Below are positions 53,739 through 61,956 of a DNA stretch of 64,000 bases, in pieces. The DNA is from CBDCUI01 sp965223115. GTDB taxonomy: Bacteria > Pseudomonadota > Gammaproteobacteria > UBA4575. Below the pieces are notes generated by a model, which saw only the letters and a list, made by a program, of their open reading frames with translations, did no database searches and was not told the DNA's origin. The stretch covers positions 1,364,001 through 1,428,000 of the forward strand of contig OZ244982.1 in NCBI GenBank assembly GCA_965223115.1. Direction: 5' to 3'. The position numbers and the translations under genes are program-made. Numbering within the stretch: the stretch's first letter is position 1; every line of letters starts with the position of its first letter.

Positions 53739-54401
53739 CTAAAATGGCCAAACAGCACTGTAAAAAAATTTAGTCAACCAGCCTGCTTTGCCACTATCAC
53801 TTACTATCCCCTTACCTTTATATGTAATTTGCGCATTGGCAATTTGATTTGACAAAATAGTATTTTCAGTGGTGATATCTGTGGGTCGCACGATCCCGGA
53901 TATACGCACAACTTCACTGCCTTCATTTAACTCTAATAACTTTTCACCTTTAACAAGCAAATAACCATTCGGATATACTTCGTGTACGGTTACGGTAATA
54001 TTTCCTTGTATACTGTTTTCTTGTGTGGTTTCCCCTTCACCTTCAAACTCACGTGTTGTTGAAATATTATTTTCAAGTTCGTTAAGCCTATTACCTTTAC
54101 CAAATAATGTAGGATTGGGAAGATCTATGGATGAATCTTTATCTGCTTCAGTACTCGAAGACTTAGAAGCATTTATACTTTCTTCAAGCACTACAGTAAT
54201 TAAATCTCCGACTCTTCTGGCTTTAACATCTTCAAACAAAAATAAATTATAAGAAGGGTCATAAATGGCTCCATCAATGGTTGTTTTGGCTGCTGGGATC
54301 ATAGCTTCGCTTGGAGCATATTCAGGGTCTTTGAGGCTACCAAACGTAGAACACCCCGTAATTACCATGCTAACCAGAATTAAACTTAATATTTTTTTCA
54401 C
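53739..54401 (-). CDS. flgH: Flagellar L-ring lipoprotein FlgH
   Basis: A 220-residue outer-membrane L-ring lipoprotein. The lipobox is VITGC at about 13-17. Typical blocks are NLFLFEDVKARRVGDLITVVLEESINASKSSSTEADKDSS, VTVHEVYPNGYLLVKGEKLLELNEGSEVVRISGIVRP and the GKAGWLTKFF end. It lies between flgG and flgI. Confidence 0.97.
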   Translation of the reverse strand: MKKILSLILVSMVITGCSTFGSLKDPEYAPSEAMIPAAKTTIDGAIYDPSYNLFLFEDVKARRVGDLITVVLEESINASKSSSTEADKDSSIDLPNPTLFGKGNRLNELENNISTTREFEGEGETTQENSIQGNITVTVHEVYPNGYLLVKGEKLLELNEGSEVVRISGIVRPTDITTENTILSNQIANAQITYKGKGIVSDSGKAGWLTKFFYSAVWPF

Positions 54402-54418
54402 TGTTTTATAGCTTTCGT

Positions 54419-55204
54419 TTAAATTGTATTATTTGCAAATTCAAGCATGCCACTAATGGTTTCGATAGCGCGTGAATTCACTTCATACACACGTTGTGTT
54501 TCGATCATACCAATGAGTTCTTCTACAATATTTACATTTGCGGTCTCTAGTGAACCTTGCTCAAGAGTGCCCAAACCATTGGTACCTGGTGTACCAATTT
54601 GCGGTGTACCCGAAGCCGCTGTTTCAAAATACAAGTTATTTCCTCTTGCTTGTAATCCTGTTGGATTTACAAAATCAACTAATTGAATATTTCCGACTTG
54701 AGTTGGCGCTGCACTGCCACTGGTTTGCGCAGACACAGTGCCATCTGACCCAATCGTTATATTTAAAACATTGGGAGGAATTGTGATGGAAGGCTGTAAC
54801 ACATAACCACTTGAATTTACGATTTGACCAGTTGAGTCTAAAGTGAAAGTACCATCACGGGTATAGCCTATAGTTCCATCCGGTTGTAGGATTTGGAAAA
54901 AACCATTGCCTTGAATTGCTAAATCTAGTGAACCTTCAGTTTTTGTCAAATTACCTTGTGTAAATAGTTTCTCAGTGGCAACAATACGCACACCCGTACC
55001 CACCTGTAAACCCGTTGGAAATTGCGTGTCTTGCGAAGACTGTGCGCCGGGTTGACGTACGGTTTGATATAACAAGTCTTCAAAAACAGCACGATCACGT
55101 TTAAAACCTGTCGTATTGGCATTAGCTAAATTATTTGCGATCACGGCAATACGCGTTTGCTGTGCGTCTAAACCTGTTTTTGAATTCCAAAGTGCTGTAT
55201 CCAT
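54419..55204 (-). CDS. flgG: Flagellar distal rod protein FlgG
   Basis: A 261-residue distal rod protein with the family N-terminus ALWNSKTGLDAQQTRIAVIANNLANANTTGFKRDRAVFEDLLYQTVRQPGAQ, including the rod-specific insertion. The C-terminus is LEQGSLETANVNIVEELIGMIETQRVYEVNSRAIETISGML. It lies 28 bases after flgF. Length is normal. Confidence 0.97.
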   Translation of the reverse strand: MDTALWNSKTGLDAQQTRIAVIANNLANANTTGFKRDRAVFEDLLYQTVRQPGAQSSQDTQFPTGLQVGTGVRIVATEKLFTQGNLTKTEGSLDLAIQGNGFFQILQPDGTIGYTRDGTFTLDSTGQIVNSSGYVLQPSITIPPNVLNITIGSDGTVSAQTSGSAAPTQVGNIQLVDFVNPTGLQARGNNLYFETAASGTPQIGTPGTNGLGTLEQGSLETANVNIVEELIGMIETQRVYEVNSRAIETISGMLEFANNTI

Positions 55205-55232
55205 TTTAATTTCCTAGTAATAAATTTTTTTC

Positions 55233-55976
55233 TTAATTAAGTCTCAATAATTGTGTAGTCGCTGAATCATTCTCTTCAATTGATTGCATCATCTTAATAT
55301 GCATTTCAAAATTACGTGCTAGCTCAATCATGTCTAATAATTCAGCTACAACATTTACATTACTTGACTCTAAAACACCTGAAGAAACAGTAACCGATGC
55401 ATCTGCCTCAAATGACACACCGGTAGCTGCTCTTAATAATCCATCATCTCCCTTAATTAGATCTTCTGGATTGGCTTTTACTAATTTAATACGGTCGATA
55501 GCTGCAAGTGTTGTGGCTTCTTGACCGACGGGCAAAATGGAAATCGTGCCATCACTACCCACTTCAAGCTTTTCAAAAGGTGGTAGTGCTATGGGACCAC
55601 CATTACCCATAACAGGATGACCTGCCCCGGTTTCCAATAAACCAGCAGATGAAATGCGCAAATCTCCAGCACGGCTATACGCACTGTTACCATCGGGAGC
55701 TTGTATTTCAATAAACCCATCTTCACTTCCAACTGCTATATCAAGTTCTCGACCTGTTTGCTGCAATGCTCCCACAGCAAAGTTAGTACCACTGCGTTCA
55801 TCTTGACTATAAACGCGTGCTTCATATCCAGGACCAAAAACAGGTAAACTATTGAATGCATCAAAATCGGCACGAAAACCTGTCGTGCTTGCATTAGCAA
55901 GATTATGTGTATTAGTTGCTTGATGCAGTTGCACTTGTTTGGCACCATTCATAGCAAGAAATAAAGCACGGTCCAT
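55233..55976 (-). CDS. flgF: Flagellar proximal rod protein FlgF
   Basis: A 247-residue rod protein with the typical MDRALFLAMNGAKQVQLHQATNTHNLANASTTGFRADF start and the ending SGVLESSNVNVVAELLDMIELARNFEMHIKMMQSIEENDSATTQLLRLN. It lies 24 bases after flgE. Confidence 0.97.
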   Translation of the reverse strand: MDRALFLAMNGAKQVQLHQATNTHNLANASTTGFRADFDAFNSLPVFGPGYEARVYSQDERSGTNFAVGALQQTGRELDIAVGSEDGFIEIQAPDGNSAYSRAGDLRISSAGLLETGAGHPVMGNGGPIALPPFEKLEVGSDGTISILPVGQEATTLAAIDRIKLVKANPEDLIKGDDGLLRAATGVSFEADASVTVSSGVLESSNVNVVAELLDMIELARNFEMHIKMMQSIEENDSATTQLLRLN

Positions 55977-56000
55977 TTTTACGCTTCCTCTAAATTATTC

Positions 56001-57227
56001 TTAACGAATATTAATAATAGCTTGTGTTAAAGTATCCGCAGTACCAATTACTTGTGCATTGGCTTGGAAGTTACGTTGTGTTTGAATCAGATTAATCAGT
56101 TCACCTGTAACATCTACATTAGATTCTTCTAAGGCACCGGATTGAATTAATCCTAAATCACCAGAACCTGGCGCCCCAATCAATGGTTGTCCTGATGAAA
56201 ATGACTCTGACCAAAGTGAATTACCTACAGCACGTAAACCTTGCGAGTTGGAAAAGTTTGCTAGTGCTACTTGCCCTAATGTTAAAGACTGCCCATTGGT
56301 ATAGCGCGCAAATAAAGTACCTGAAGGATCAAAATCTAATGAGCTTAAACGCCCTGTTGCGAACCCATCTTGATCAATCGCGCTGATCGCAAAACCACCA
56401 CCAAATTGTGTAATGTCTGCATAATCAACCGTAAATGTGGTAGGTGCTCCCACACCACCTGGTGTAAATGGAGCAGACGTTGCAGTTGTTGCACCTGGAA
56501 CGTTTACTCCAGACAAAGCACCAAATGCATCAAATGTGAGCGTATCTGGACCTGAAACCTGTGCTCCATCTACGAATACAAATGATTGCCAATCTGTCGC
56601 AGAATCTTTTCTAAAATAAGTAGTGGCAATATGCTCACCACCCAGTGAATCATATACTGTAAATGATGTTGAGTGATTAAAGGTAGCAGAATCTGGACCA
56701 TTCGGACCCACTAAAAATGCAGGCGGAATTTGTTCTGCAGCATCTAAGTTTGCACCGAGATTTATATTGGATGTGACGTTAGGTGCCAAATTTGCACGAC
56801 TAATTGCTAACGGTCCTTGCGCACCCGTTAAATTTCCCGAAGCATCGGCCTGAAAACCTACCAGCCCATTGCCAAATGAATTAACAATATTACCCGTGTT
56901 ATCAACCTGGAATGCCCCTGCTCTACTGAACACTTGTGCACCATTATCACTTAATACAAAAAATCCTCTTCCAGTAATGGCAAGGTCTAAGGAATTATCC
57001 GTAAAAGTGACATCACCATCGGTAAATTGTTGTGTAATGGATGCAACCTGAACTCCTTGACCAATTGCATTACTGGAAGTACCAAACTCCGAAGTCGCAT
57101 ATAAATCTGCAAATTCAGCCCTAGAACGTTTAAAACCGTTCGTTTCGCTGTTTGCAATATTGTTGGATATCACTTGTAAATCATTTTGTGCGGCATTTAA
57201 CCCAGTAAGTGCTATATCAAATGGCAT
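56001..57227 (-). CDS. flgE: Flagellar hook protein FlgE
   Basis: A 408-residue hook subunit. N-terminus PFDIALTGLNAAQNDLQVISNNIANSETNGFKRSRAEFADLYA, a variable beta-rich surface domain (about 150-300), and the C-terminus QSGALEESNVDVTGELINLIQTQRNFQANAQVIGTADTLTQAIINI. It lies 40 bases after flgD. Length is in the normal range. Confidence 0.97.
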   Translation of the reverse strand: MPFDIALTGLNAAQNDLQVISNNIANSETNGFKRSRAEFADLYATSEFGTSSNAIGQGVQVASITQQFTDGDVTFTDNSLDLAITGRGFFVLSDNGAQVFSRAGAFQVDNTGNIVNSFGNGLVGFQADASGNLTGAQGPLAISRANLAPNVTSNINLGANLDAAEQIPPAFLVGPNGPDSATFNHSTSFTVYDSLGGEHIATTYFRKDSATDWQSFVFVDGAQVSGPDTLTFDAFGALSGVNVPGATTATSAPFTPGGVGAPTTFTVDYADITQFGGGFAISAIDQDGFATGRLSSLDFDPSGTLFARYTNGQSLTLGQVALANFSNSQGLRAVGNSLWSESFSSGQPLIGAPGSGDLGLIQSGALEESNVDVTGELINLIQTQRNFQANAQVIGTADTLTQAIINIR

Positions 57228-57267
57228 TTTGTTCTCCTTAAGTTAATAAATTTAACGCTATGAGGTT

Positions 57268-57930
57268 TTATTCAATTCGTAAAATTTCTGAAATTTTCAA
57301 TTCTGTACCATCCGCTACATTTAAATGTATTGAACTGGCATTCTCTCCAAGCGAAATACTTTGAATTTCTTTATATGCAAATGTATCAAAAGCAACATTG
57401 CTTTCGCCCTGATTACCTGTTGATGAAAAGAAATAAGATCCACTTGTAACGGGATTTCCACTCGTATCTGTACCATCCCATTCAAATTCCTGTATGCCTG
57501 AAGCACTAACACCAAGCGGTAATGTCTGTACCAAGTTGCCTGCTGCATCAAAGATATTTACATTCACATTGTTACTTGGTGCATTAACTGCGATTGCACC
57601 CTTTACTGAACCATCTTCTTGTAAAGCAAAGCTGTCCGAAGGTACTAAAGCGTTTTTACCAATTAAATTTGCAGCCTCAAGGGTTTGATTAGAAATCAGT
57701 GAATTGGCGAGATCATCAACAGTTTCTTTTAATTCACTAATTCCTGAAACTGTACCAAACTGTGCTAATTGACCAATAAACTCACCACTTTGCAAAGGCT
57801 CAAAAGGATCTTGATTACGCAACTGTGTAATCATTAAATTGAGAAAGTCCTCTTGCCCTAGCTCTTCTGACTTGTCTGTTTTTTGAGGACTGTTTATTAA
57901 ACTTAAAATATCGTTTGAAATTGCTTCCAT
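57268..57930 (-). CDS. flgD: Flagellar hook cap/scaffold protein FlgD
   Basis: A 220-residue hook-assembly cap. The N-terminal LGQEDFLNLMITQLRNQDPFEPLQSGEFIGQLAQFGTVSGI block is diagnostic; the C-terminal half holds the FlgD Ig/tudor-like domains (NVNIFDAAGNLVQTLPLG ... FEWDGTDTSGNPVTSGSYFF). It lies 18 bases after flgC. Confidence 0.97.
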   Translation of the reverse strand: MEAISNDILSLINSPQKTDKSEELGQEDFLNLMITQLRNQDPFEPLQSGEFIGQLAQFGTVSGISELKETVDDLANSLISNQTLEAANLIGKNALVPSDSFALQEDGSVKGAIAVNAPSNNVNVNIFDAAGNLVQTLPLGVSASGIQEFEWDGTDTSGNPVTSGSYFFSSTGNQGESNVAFDTFAYKEIQSISLGENASSIHLNVADGTELKISEILRIE

Positions 57931-57948
57931 AGTATTAACCTAATGTTT

Positions 57949-58374
57949 TTATAATCTACCGAGTCTTAATGTTTGTAGAATTAATTCTTTTGAAGTATTC
58001 ATCACTTCAATATTTGATTGATAGCTACTAGATGCAGACATCATATTGGTCATTTCTTCGATAACATTTACATTTGATAAATAGATATAACCATCTTCAT
58101 TAGCAAGAGGATTGCCTGGTTGATATTGAGCAACATTTTCTGCTTTACTTTCCACAACTCCCAACGTTTGCACACCAGGGTTGGATTGATTATTAAAATT
58201 TACAAGTTGCTCTTGAAACTTTGTTGCGAAAATAGGCTGCTTGGATTTGTATGCCTGCTCAGGTGTGCTTGCAACAGACTCTGCATTCGCCAAATTACTC
58301 GCTACTGTGTTTAGACGTACATTCTGGGCACTAAGGCCACTGCTTGCGATATCAAAAATATTAAATAATGACAT
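57949..58374 (-). CDS. flgC: Flagellar proximal rod protein FlgC
   Basis: A 141-residue rod protein: SLFNIFDIASSGLSAQNVRLNTVASNLANAESV at the start and YIYLSNVNVIEEMTNMMSASSSYQSNIEVMNTSKELILQTLRLG at the end. It is separated from flgB by only 2 bases. Confidence 0.97.
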   Translation of the reverse strand: MSLFNIFDIASSGLSAQNVRLNTVASNLANAESVASTPEQAYKSKQPIFATKFQEQLVNFNNQSNPGVQTLGVVESKAENVAQYQPGNPLANEDGYIYLSNVNVIEEMTNMMSASSSYQSNIEVMNTSKELILQTLRLGRL

Positions 58375-58376
58375 AC

Positions 58377-58781
58377 CTATTCACCTTTCAATGTACTTAT
58401 TAATCCTTGAATTTTGTTATTTAGCATCGACAAACTAATTTGATAGCGAACTGCATTTTCTGCAAATTGACCTTTTTCAACATGTGCATCCACTGTATTG
58501 CCATCCAACGATGCATGCTCAGGAATTCTAAATTTTGTTTGTGCCTGAAATGAATTGTTATTGTTCACACTTAAGTGTGAATGATGCGTTTTATTAACTG
58601 ATACAGGTTTATTTTTATATTGATTGTTAGATGTAGCTAATACACTCTTAAAATCTATATCTTTTGCTTTATAGTTAGGCGTATCAGCATTAATGAGGTT
58701 AGATGCCAATGTCTCTGCACGTTTAGCACGCACTAATACAGATTGTGCATTAAGGCCAAAGTAATTATCTAATACGCTCAT
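58377..58781 (-). CDS. flgB: Flagellar proximal rod protein FlgB
   Basis: A 134-residue rod protein: LDNYFGLNAQSVLVRAKRAETLASNLINADTPNYKAKDIDF and the late GNTVDAHVEKGQFAENAVRYQISLSMLNNKIQGLISTLKG. It is the first gene of the flgBCDEFGHIJKL unit, with a sigma54-type promoter 40 bases upstream. Confidence 0.97.
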   Translation of the reverse strand: MSVLDNYFGLNAQSVLVRAKRAETLASNLINADTPNYKAKDIDFKSVLATSNNQYKNKPVSVNKTHHSHLSVNNNNSFQAQTKFRIPEHASLDGNTVDAHVEKGQFAENAVRYQISLSMLNNKIQGLISTLKGE

Positions 58782-58819
58782 TAATCATTCTTAGAATATT
58801 GTTCGTTTGTGATTAACTA

Positions 58820-58835
58820 AGCAATCGCCATGCCA
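58820..58835 (-). promoter_or_regulatory. Sigma54 promoter of flgBCDEFGHIJKL
   Basis: The minus strand reads TGGCATGGCGATTGCT, matching TGGCACG-N4-TTGCW at almost every position with GG and GC 12 bases apart. It points into flgB. Confidence 0.85.
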
Positions 58836-58994
58836 AAACATATCAAGCTGTGTTTTAGCTGTTTTTCGAATTAACAAATACCTATCTGGCAATTAACACG
58901 GCAATAATTGCCGCAACATGGCAAGAATTTTCTCAGCTATATTAATTATTCAATTAAATACCAATAAATGCTGACGATATAACAACACTTTTAT

Positions 58995-59010
58995 CGGCAT
59001 GTAATTTGCT
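58995..59010 (+). promoter_or_regulatory. Sigma54 promoter of flgA
   Basis: The plus strand reads CGGCATGTAATTTGCT: the -24 GGCA and the full -12 TTGCT are exactly spaced. It is divergent from the flgB promoter in the same intergenic region and would start flgA transcription near 59022. Confidence 0.75.
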
Positions 59011-59086
59011 TACTAAGAATATAAAGTGAATCTTATATATGACTAATGGAATTTACATATTCAAATTAACCATTGAAAATACATTA

Positions 59087-59782
59087 ATGATTAAAAAAAT
59101 ATTTTTCCTAGTAAATTGCATACTATTTTCTATTTGCAGTCCTGCAATGGCTGCTGTGCAAACTCATGAAAGTCTACATGCTGCTGCACTTTCCTTTTTG
59201 CAGCAAGAAACACAAAATATCAAAGATTCAAAAATCACAATGCGCCCATTAGACAAACGACTGCGCTTGAACCAATGTTCTATTCCATTACATGCTTTTT
59301 GGCCCTTAGCAAATAAAAAGTATGGCAGCACAACTATCGGTATACGTTGCGATGGGAACAAGCCATGGAAAATTTATGTTGGCGCACATATACATATATA
59401 TAAGAATGTCTGGGTATCAAACTACGCCCTCAATCGTAATCAAATTATTTCTTCACAAGACATAAATATGGAAAAGCGCGACATTACAAAACTATCGAGC
59501 GGCTACTTGCTTGCCAACCACCCAATCATTGGTATGCAAATAAAACGCAATGTCCCTGCAAACCAAATACTTACTAATGTCATGCTTGATTCCCAAAAAA
59601 TCATTAAACGTGGGGATCGTATTACTATCGTTGCCAAATACAATAATATAGAAGTTCATGCTAAAGGTGTTGCTCTAAGCGATGGCAGCAAGGGGGATCG
59701 TATTCGAGTAAAAAATTCGAGCTCTAAACGCGAAATTGAGGCCTATGTCTCAGATAAACATAGAGTTTTGTTAAATTTATGA
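59087..59782 (+). CDS. flgA: Flagellar P-ring assembly chaperone FlgA
   Basis: A 231-residue periplasmic chaperone for FlgI. The start at 59087 gives MIKKIFFLVNCILFSICSPAMA, a normal signal peptide; an in-frame ATG at 59039 would add 16 residues in front of it. The mature part has the family features LNQCSIPLHAF, GIRCDGNKPWKIYV and a C-terminal SAF domain (VKRGDRITIVAKYNNIEVHAKGVALSDGSKGDRIRVKN). It is divergent from flgB, as usual. Confidence 0.94.
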   Translation: MIKKIFFLVNCILFSICSPAMAAVQTHESLHAAALSFLQQETQNIKDSKITMRPLDKRLRLNQCSIPLHAFWPLANKKYGSTTIGIRCDGNKPWKIYVGAHIHIYKNVWVSNYALNRNQIISSQDINMEKRDITKLSSGYLLANHPIIGMQIKRNVPANQILTNVMLDSQKIIKRGDRITIVAKYNNIEVHAKGVALSDGSKGDRIRVKNSSSKREIEAYVSDKHRVLLNL

Positions 59783-59813
59783 CAGAATTCCACTTAAAAA
59801 GTAGGTAAACTCC

Positions 59814-59840
59814 TAAAGGATAAGTAAATACTGCCGTTAA
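59814..59840 (+). promoter_or_regulatory. Sigma28 (FliA) promoter of flgM
   Basis: TAAA at 59814-59817, exactly 15 bases, then GCCGTTAA at 59833-59840: one mismatch to the consensus. It lies 29 bases before the flgM ATG. FliA-driven flgM transcription is a known feedback loop. Confidence 0.8.
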
Positions 59841-59868
59841 CCATTTAATGAAGACTGGTAAAAGTACT

Positions 59869-60180
59869 ATGACTGACAAAATCAGCAATATTAATGGCCC
59901 ATTGAATGGTGCCAATATACAAACGACCAATAAAAGCTCGAAAGAATCTTCTTCTACTGTTGATTCATCCGTAACTGCGGTTAGCAGTTCAAGTGTAAAT
60001 CAAGTAGACATATCCTCAGCCCAGGCATTAGAAAAAATTCGAGAAAGCTTGGCCTCTGAACCTGTAGTCGATCGACAAAAAGTCGAATTAATCAAGCAAG
60101 CATTACAAGATGGAACTTACAATATAGATGCGGAGAAAATTGCTGCTAAGTTGATAGAGTTTGAACAGCTCCTAAAATAA
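59869..60180 (+). CDS. flgM: Anti-sigma28 factor FlgM
   Basis: A 103-residue disordered protein with a Ser/Thr-rich N-terminus and the C-terminal FliA-binding helices: VDISSAQALEKIRESLASEPVVDRQKVELIKQALQDGTYNIDAEKIAAKLIEFEQLL. It sequesters FliA until exported. The ATG at 59869 (MTDKISN) is preferred over one 7 codons upstream, which lies close to the predicted transcription start. It lies 3 bases before flgN. Confidence 0.95.
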   Translation: MTDKISNINGPLNGANIQTTNKSSKESSSTVDSSVTAVSSSSVNQVDISSAQALEKIRESLASEPVVDRQKVELIKQALQDGTYNIDAEKIAAKLIEFEQLLK

Positions 60181-60183
60181 CTT

Positions 60184-60711
60184 ATGCAAGATAGCTCACG
60201 ATCTACAATCAAAACTGCACAAATAGATCCTTTTGGAGTACTACCGATCAAAAGGTTTATCTCTAATACTAGTGATCAATTACAGCTGCTGGCTGAGCTA
60301 CTAAAACAAGAGCATGAGCTTTTAATCCAGGGAACTCCTGATCAAATCAGCGAAATAGCACAGAAAAAATTGAGCTGTATGCAAAAGATATCAAAATATG
60401 TTTCAGAATATTTTGATAGTGAGACTAATACTACAAACTCTTCTAAAAGCAAGCTCGAAGACTGTTTACAATCTATAAGTGAAGTCTGTCTTAAAAACAA
60501 AATTAAAGAGTGGGACGAGTTCATAAAGCTAATAAATTATTGTCACGACTTATCTGATGAAAACAGCATTCTCTTAGCAAACCGTCTAAAATACACAAGC
60601 AATGCAATTGACACATTGTATTCACTTGCAGGTTCTCCTCAGAACAAAACATATGATAATAAAGGCTTTTCTCATCAATCCAGGTCATCTAGACAATTAG
60701 CATCCGTTTAA
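60184..60711 (+). CDS. flgN: Flagellar export chaperone FlgN
   Basis: A 175-residue helical protein, typical of FlgN, the chaperone for FlgK and FlgL: LQLLAELLKQEHELLIQGTPDQISEIAQKKLSCMQKISKY and a C-terminal NSILLANRLKYTSNAIDTLYSLAG block. Translation is probably coupled to flgM (3-base gap). Confidence 0.9.
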   Translation: MQDSSRSTIKTAQIDPFGVLPIKRFISNTSDQLQLLAELLKQEHELLIQGTPDQISEIAQKKLSCMQKISKYVSEYFDSETNTTNSSKSKLEDCLQSISEVCLKNKIKEWDEFIKLINYCHDLSDENSILLANRLKYTSNAIDTLYSLAGSPQNKTYDNKGFSHQSRSSRQLASV

Positions 60712-60959
60712 TCAAAATTTTACGCAAATAATAAATTATCCAAATCTGTTGGTTACTGTTTCACAGTACGTATTGTGGACTAGTTCACATCTTTACTTGA
60801 CGAGTAATTTAAAACATTAACTAATTCGACAAACCCAGTTAACAAAATTAGTAACCAAGTCGTTTATGTATCATTACTCACTATGTATCTTTGAACCACT
60901 TAACAATAGGCAGTTGAAATAAACACCATAATTACTACAGCAGTTTTATGAGGTGGAAC

Positions 60960-60992
60960 ATGGATGTGACCCTCTTTAACTGCTTTTTCTAG
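60960..60992 (+). other. Tiny leader ORF (10 codons) upstream of the degenerate GGDEF gene
   Basis: An AGGTGG ribosome binding site at 60951-60956 precedes ATG and 10 codons (MDVTLFNCFF) ending in TAG. An in-frame ATG at 60948 would make it 14 codons. The stop lies inside the left arm of a hairpin (60980-61012) made of 3, 5 and 4 paired bases with one mismatch and one bulge. The next gene starts 38 bases later. Coupling or attenuation is a possibility only. The rest of the gap (60712-60947) shows just a short TACTGT/ACAGTA repeat at 60754-60768. Confidence 0.35.
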
Positions 60993-61029
60993 AAGAAACT
61001 AGGAAAAAACAGCTGAGGAGCATAAGGAA

Positions 61030-61956
61030 ATGAATAGTTCTAGTGTTGAGAGGTTCGCCACTAGCTCTAATCATGCGCTAGAAATTGCTACGGCAATATC
61101 AACGAACAAACCTATAGACCGGTTAATAACAGCGCTAGTATTAAAGTTACAAACTACCTTAGATATTAATGAGATTTTCCAAACGTTTTTTGAAACGGTT
61201 AAGGAAGATCTAAGAATACATTGTATTGAATATGAATTTCCTTTACTGGGAATACATATCAAACTAGGCAGCAAGGCCATTACTTCGTATAGTTACATAT
61301 TAGAAGTAGAAGATCACTCTTGGGGAAAAATTGTTGCCTATAGAGACGAAGAATTTTCACAAGATGAAAAAACAAGATTTGATGTATTTATATCTGCAGT
61401 TGTATTCCCATTACGTAATGCAGTCAAACATGAGAGCGCTATATCACAAGCAACAAATGAGACACATTTAGGGCTTCCTAACTGGGGTCACATGGAAAAC
61501 CAGTTAACTCGAGAAGCCAAGTTAGCAATTAGACAAAAACAACCATTGTGTCTGTTAATTATAGATATAGATCGCTTTAACAGACTCAAAGAAACACACG
61601 GCTCTTTATTTAGTGATGTAGTTATTAAACATGTATATGAAATAACACAAGAATCATTACGTGATACTGATCTGCTATATAGATTTGGAAATGATCAATT
61701 CTCATTAATTTTAGGAAATATTGCAGCTATAGAAGCAAATTGTATCGCAGATCGTGCAAGAATCGCTGTTGCAGAGACCCCACTCAATGACCTTGACGGA
61801 AACAATATCAAAGTTACCGTTAGTATTGGAATTGCTGAACTACAAGATGGCGATACAGTAGATACTATTTATGAAAGAGCATATAAAGCTTTAAAGCTAG
61901 CGAAAAAATCTGGTAGAAATCAAGTTAAAGTGGCAGATGGAAAGTTCTTACGCTGA
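61030..61956 (+). CDS. Degenerate GGDEF protein with intact I-site
   Basis: A 308-residue protein with a GAF-like N-terminal domain (about 28-140) and a GGDEF domain (145-305). The signature reads GNDQF (220-224) in place of GGDEF, and the substrate block reads DIDRFNRLKETHG in place of DxDxFKxxNDxxGH, losing the guanine-binding Asn and Asp. The inhibitory-site RDTD (211-214) is exactly 5 residues before the signature, as in active cyclases. It is probably catalytically dead and may bind c-di-GMP as a receptor, as PelD does. It follows flgAMN on the same strand and its stop overlaps the convergent GGDEF gene by 9 bases. Confidence 0.85.
   Translation: MNSSSVERFATSSNHALEIATAISTNKPIDRLITALVLKLQTTLDINEIFQTFFETVKEDLRIHCIEYEFPLLGIHIKLGSKAITSYSYILEVEDHSWGKIVAYRDEEFSQDEKTRFDVFISAVVFPLRNAVKHESAISQATNETHLGLPNWGHMENQLTREAKLAIRQKQPLCLLIIDIDRFNRLKETHGSLFSDVVIKHVYEITQESLRDTDLLYRFGNDQFSLILGNIAAIEANCIADRARIAVAETPLNDLDGNNIKVTVSIGIAELQDGDTVDTIYERAYKALKLAKKSGRNQVKVADGKFLR

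Noticed and set aside
60712..60960. c-di-GMP (GEMM-type) riboswitch before the GGDEF-like gene
   Set aside because: The conserved GEMM blocks and stems are not present in this intergenic region.
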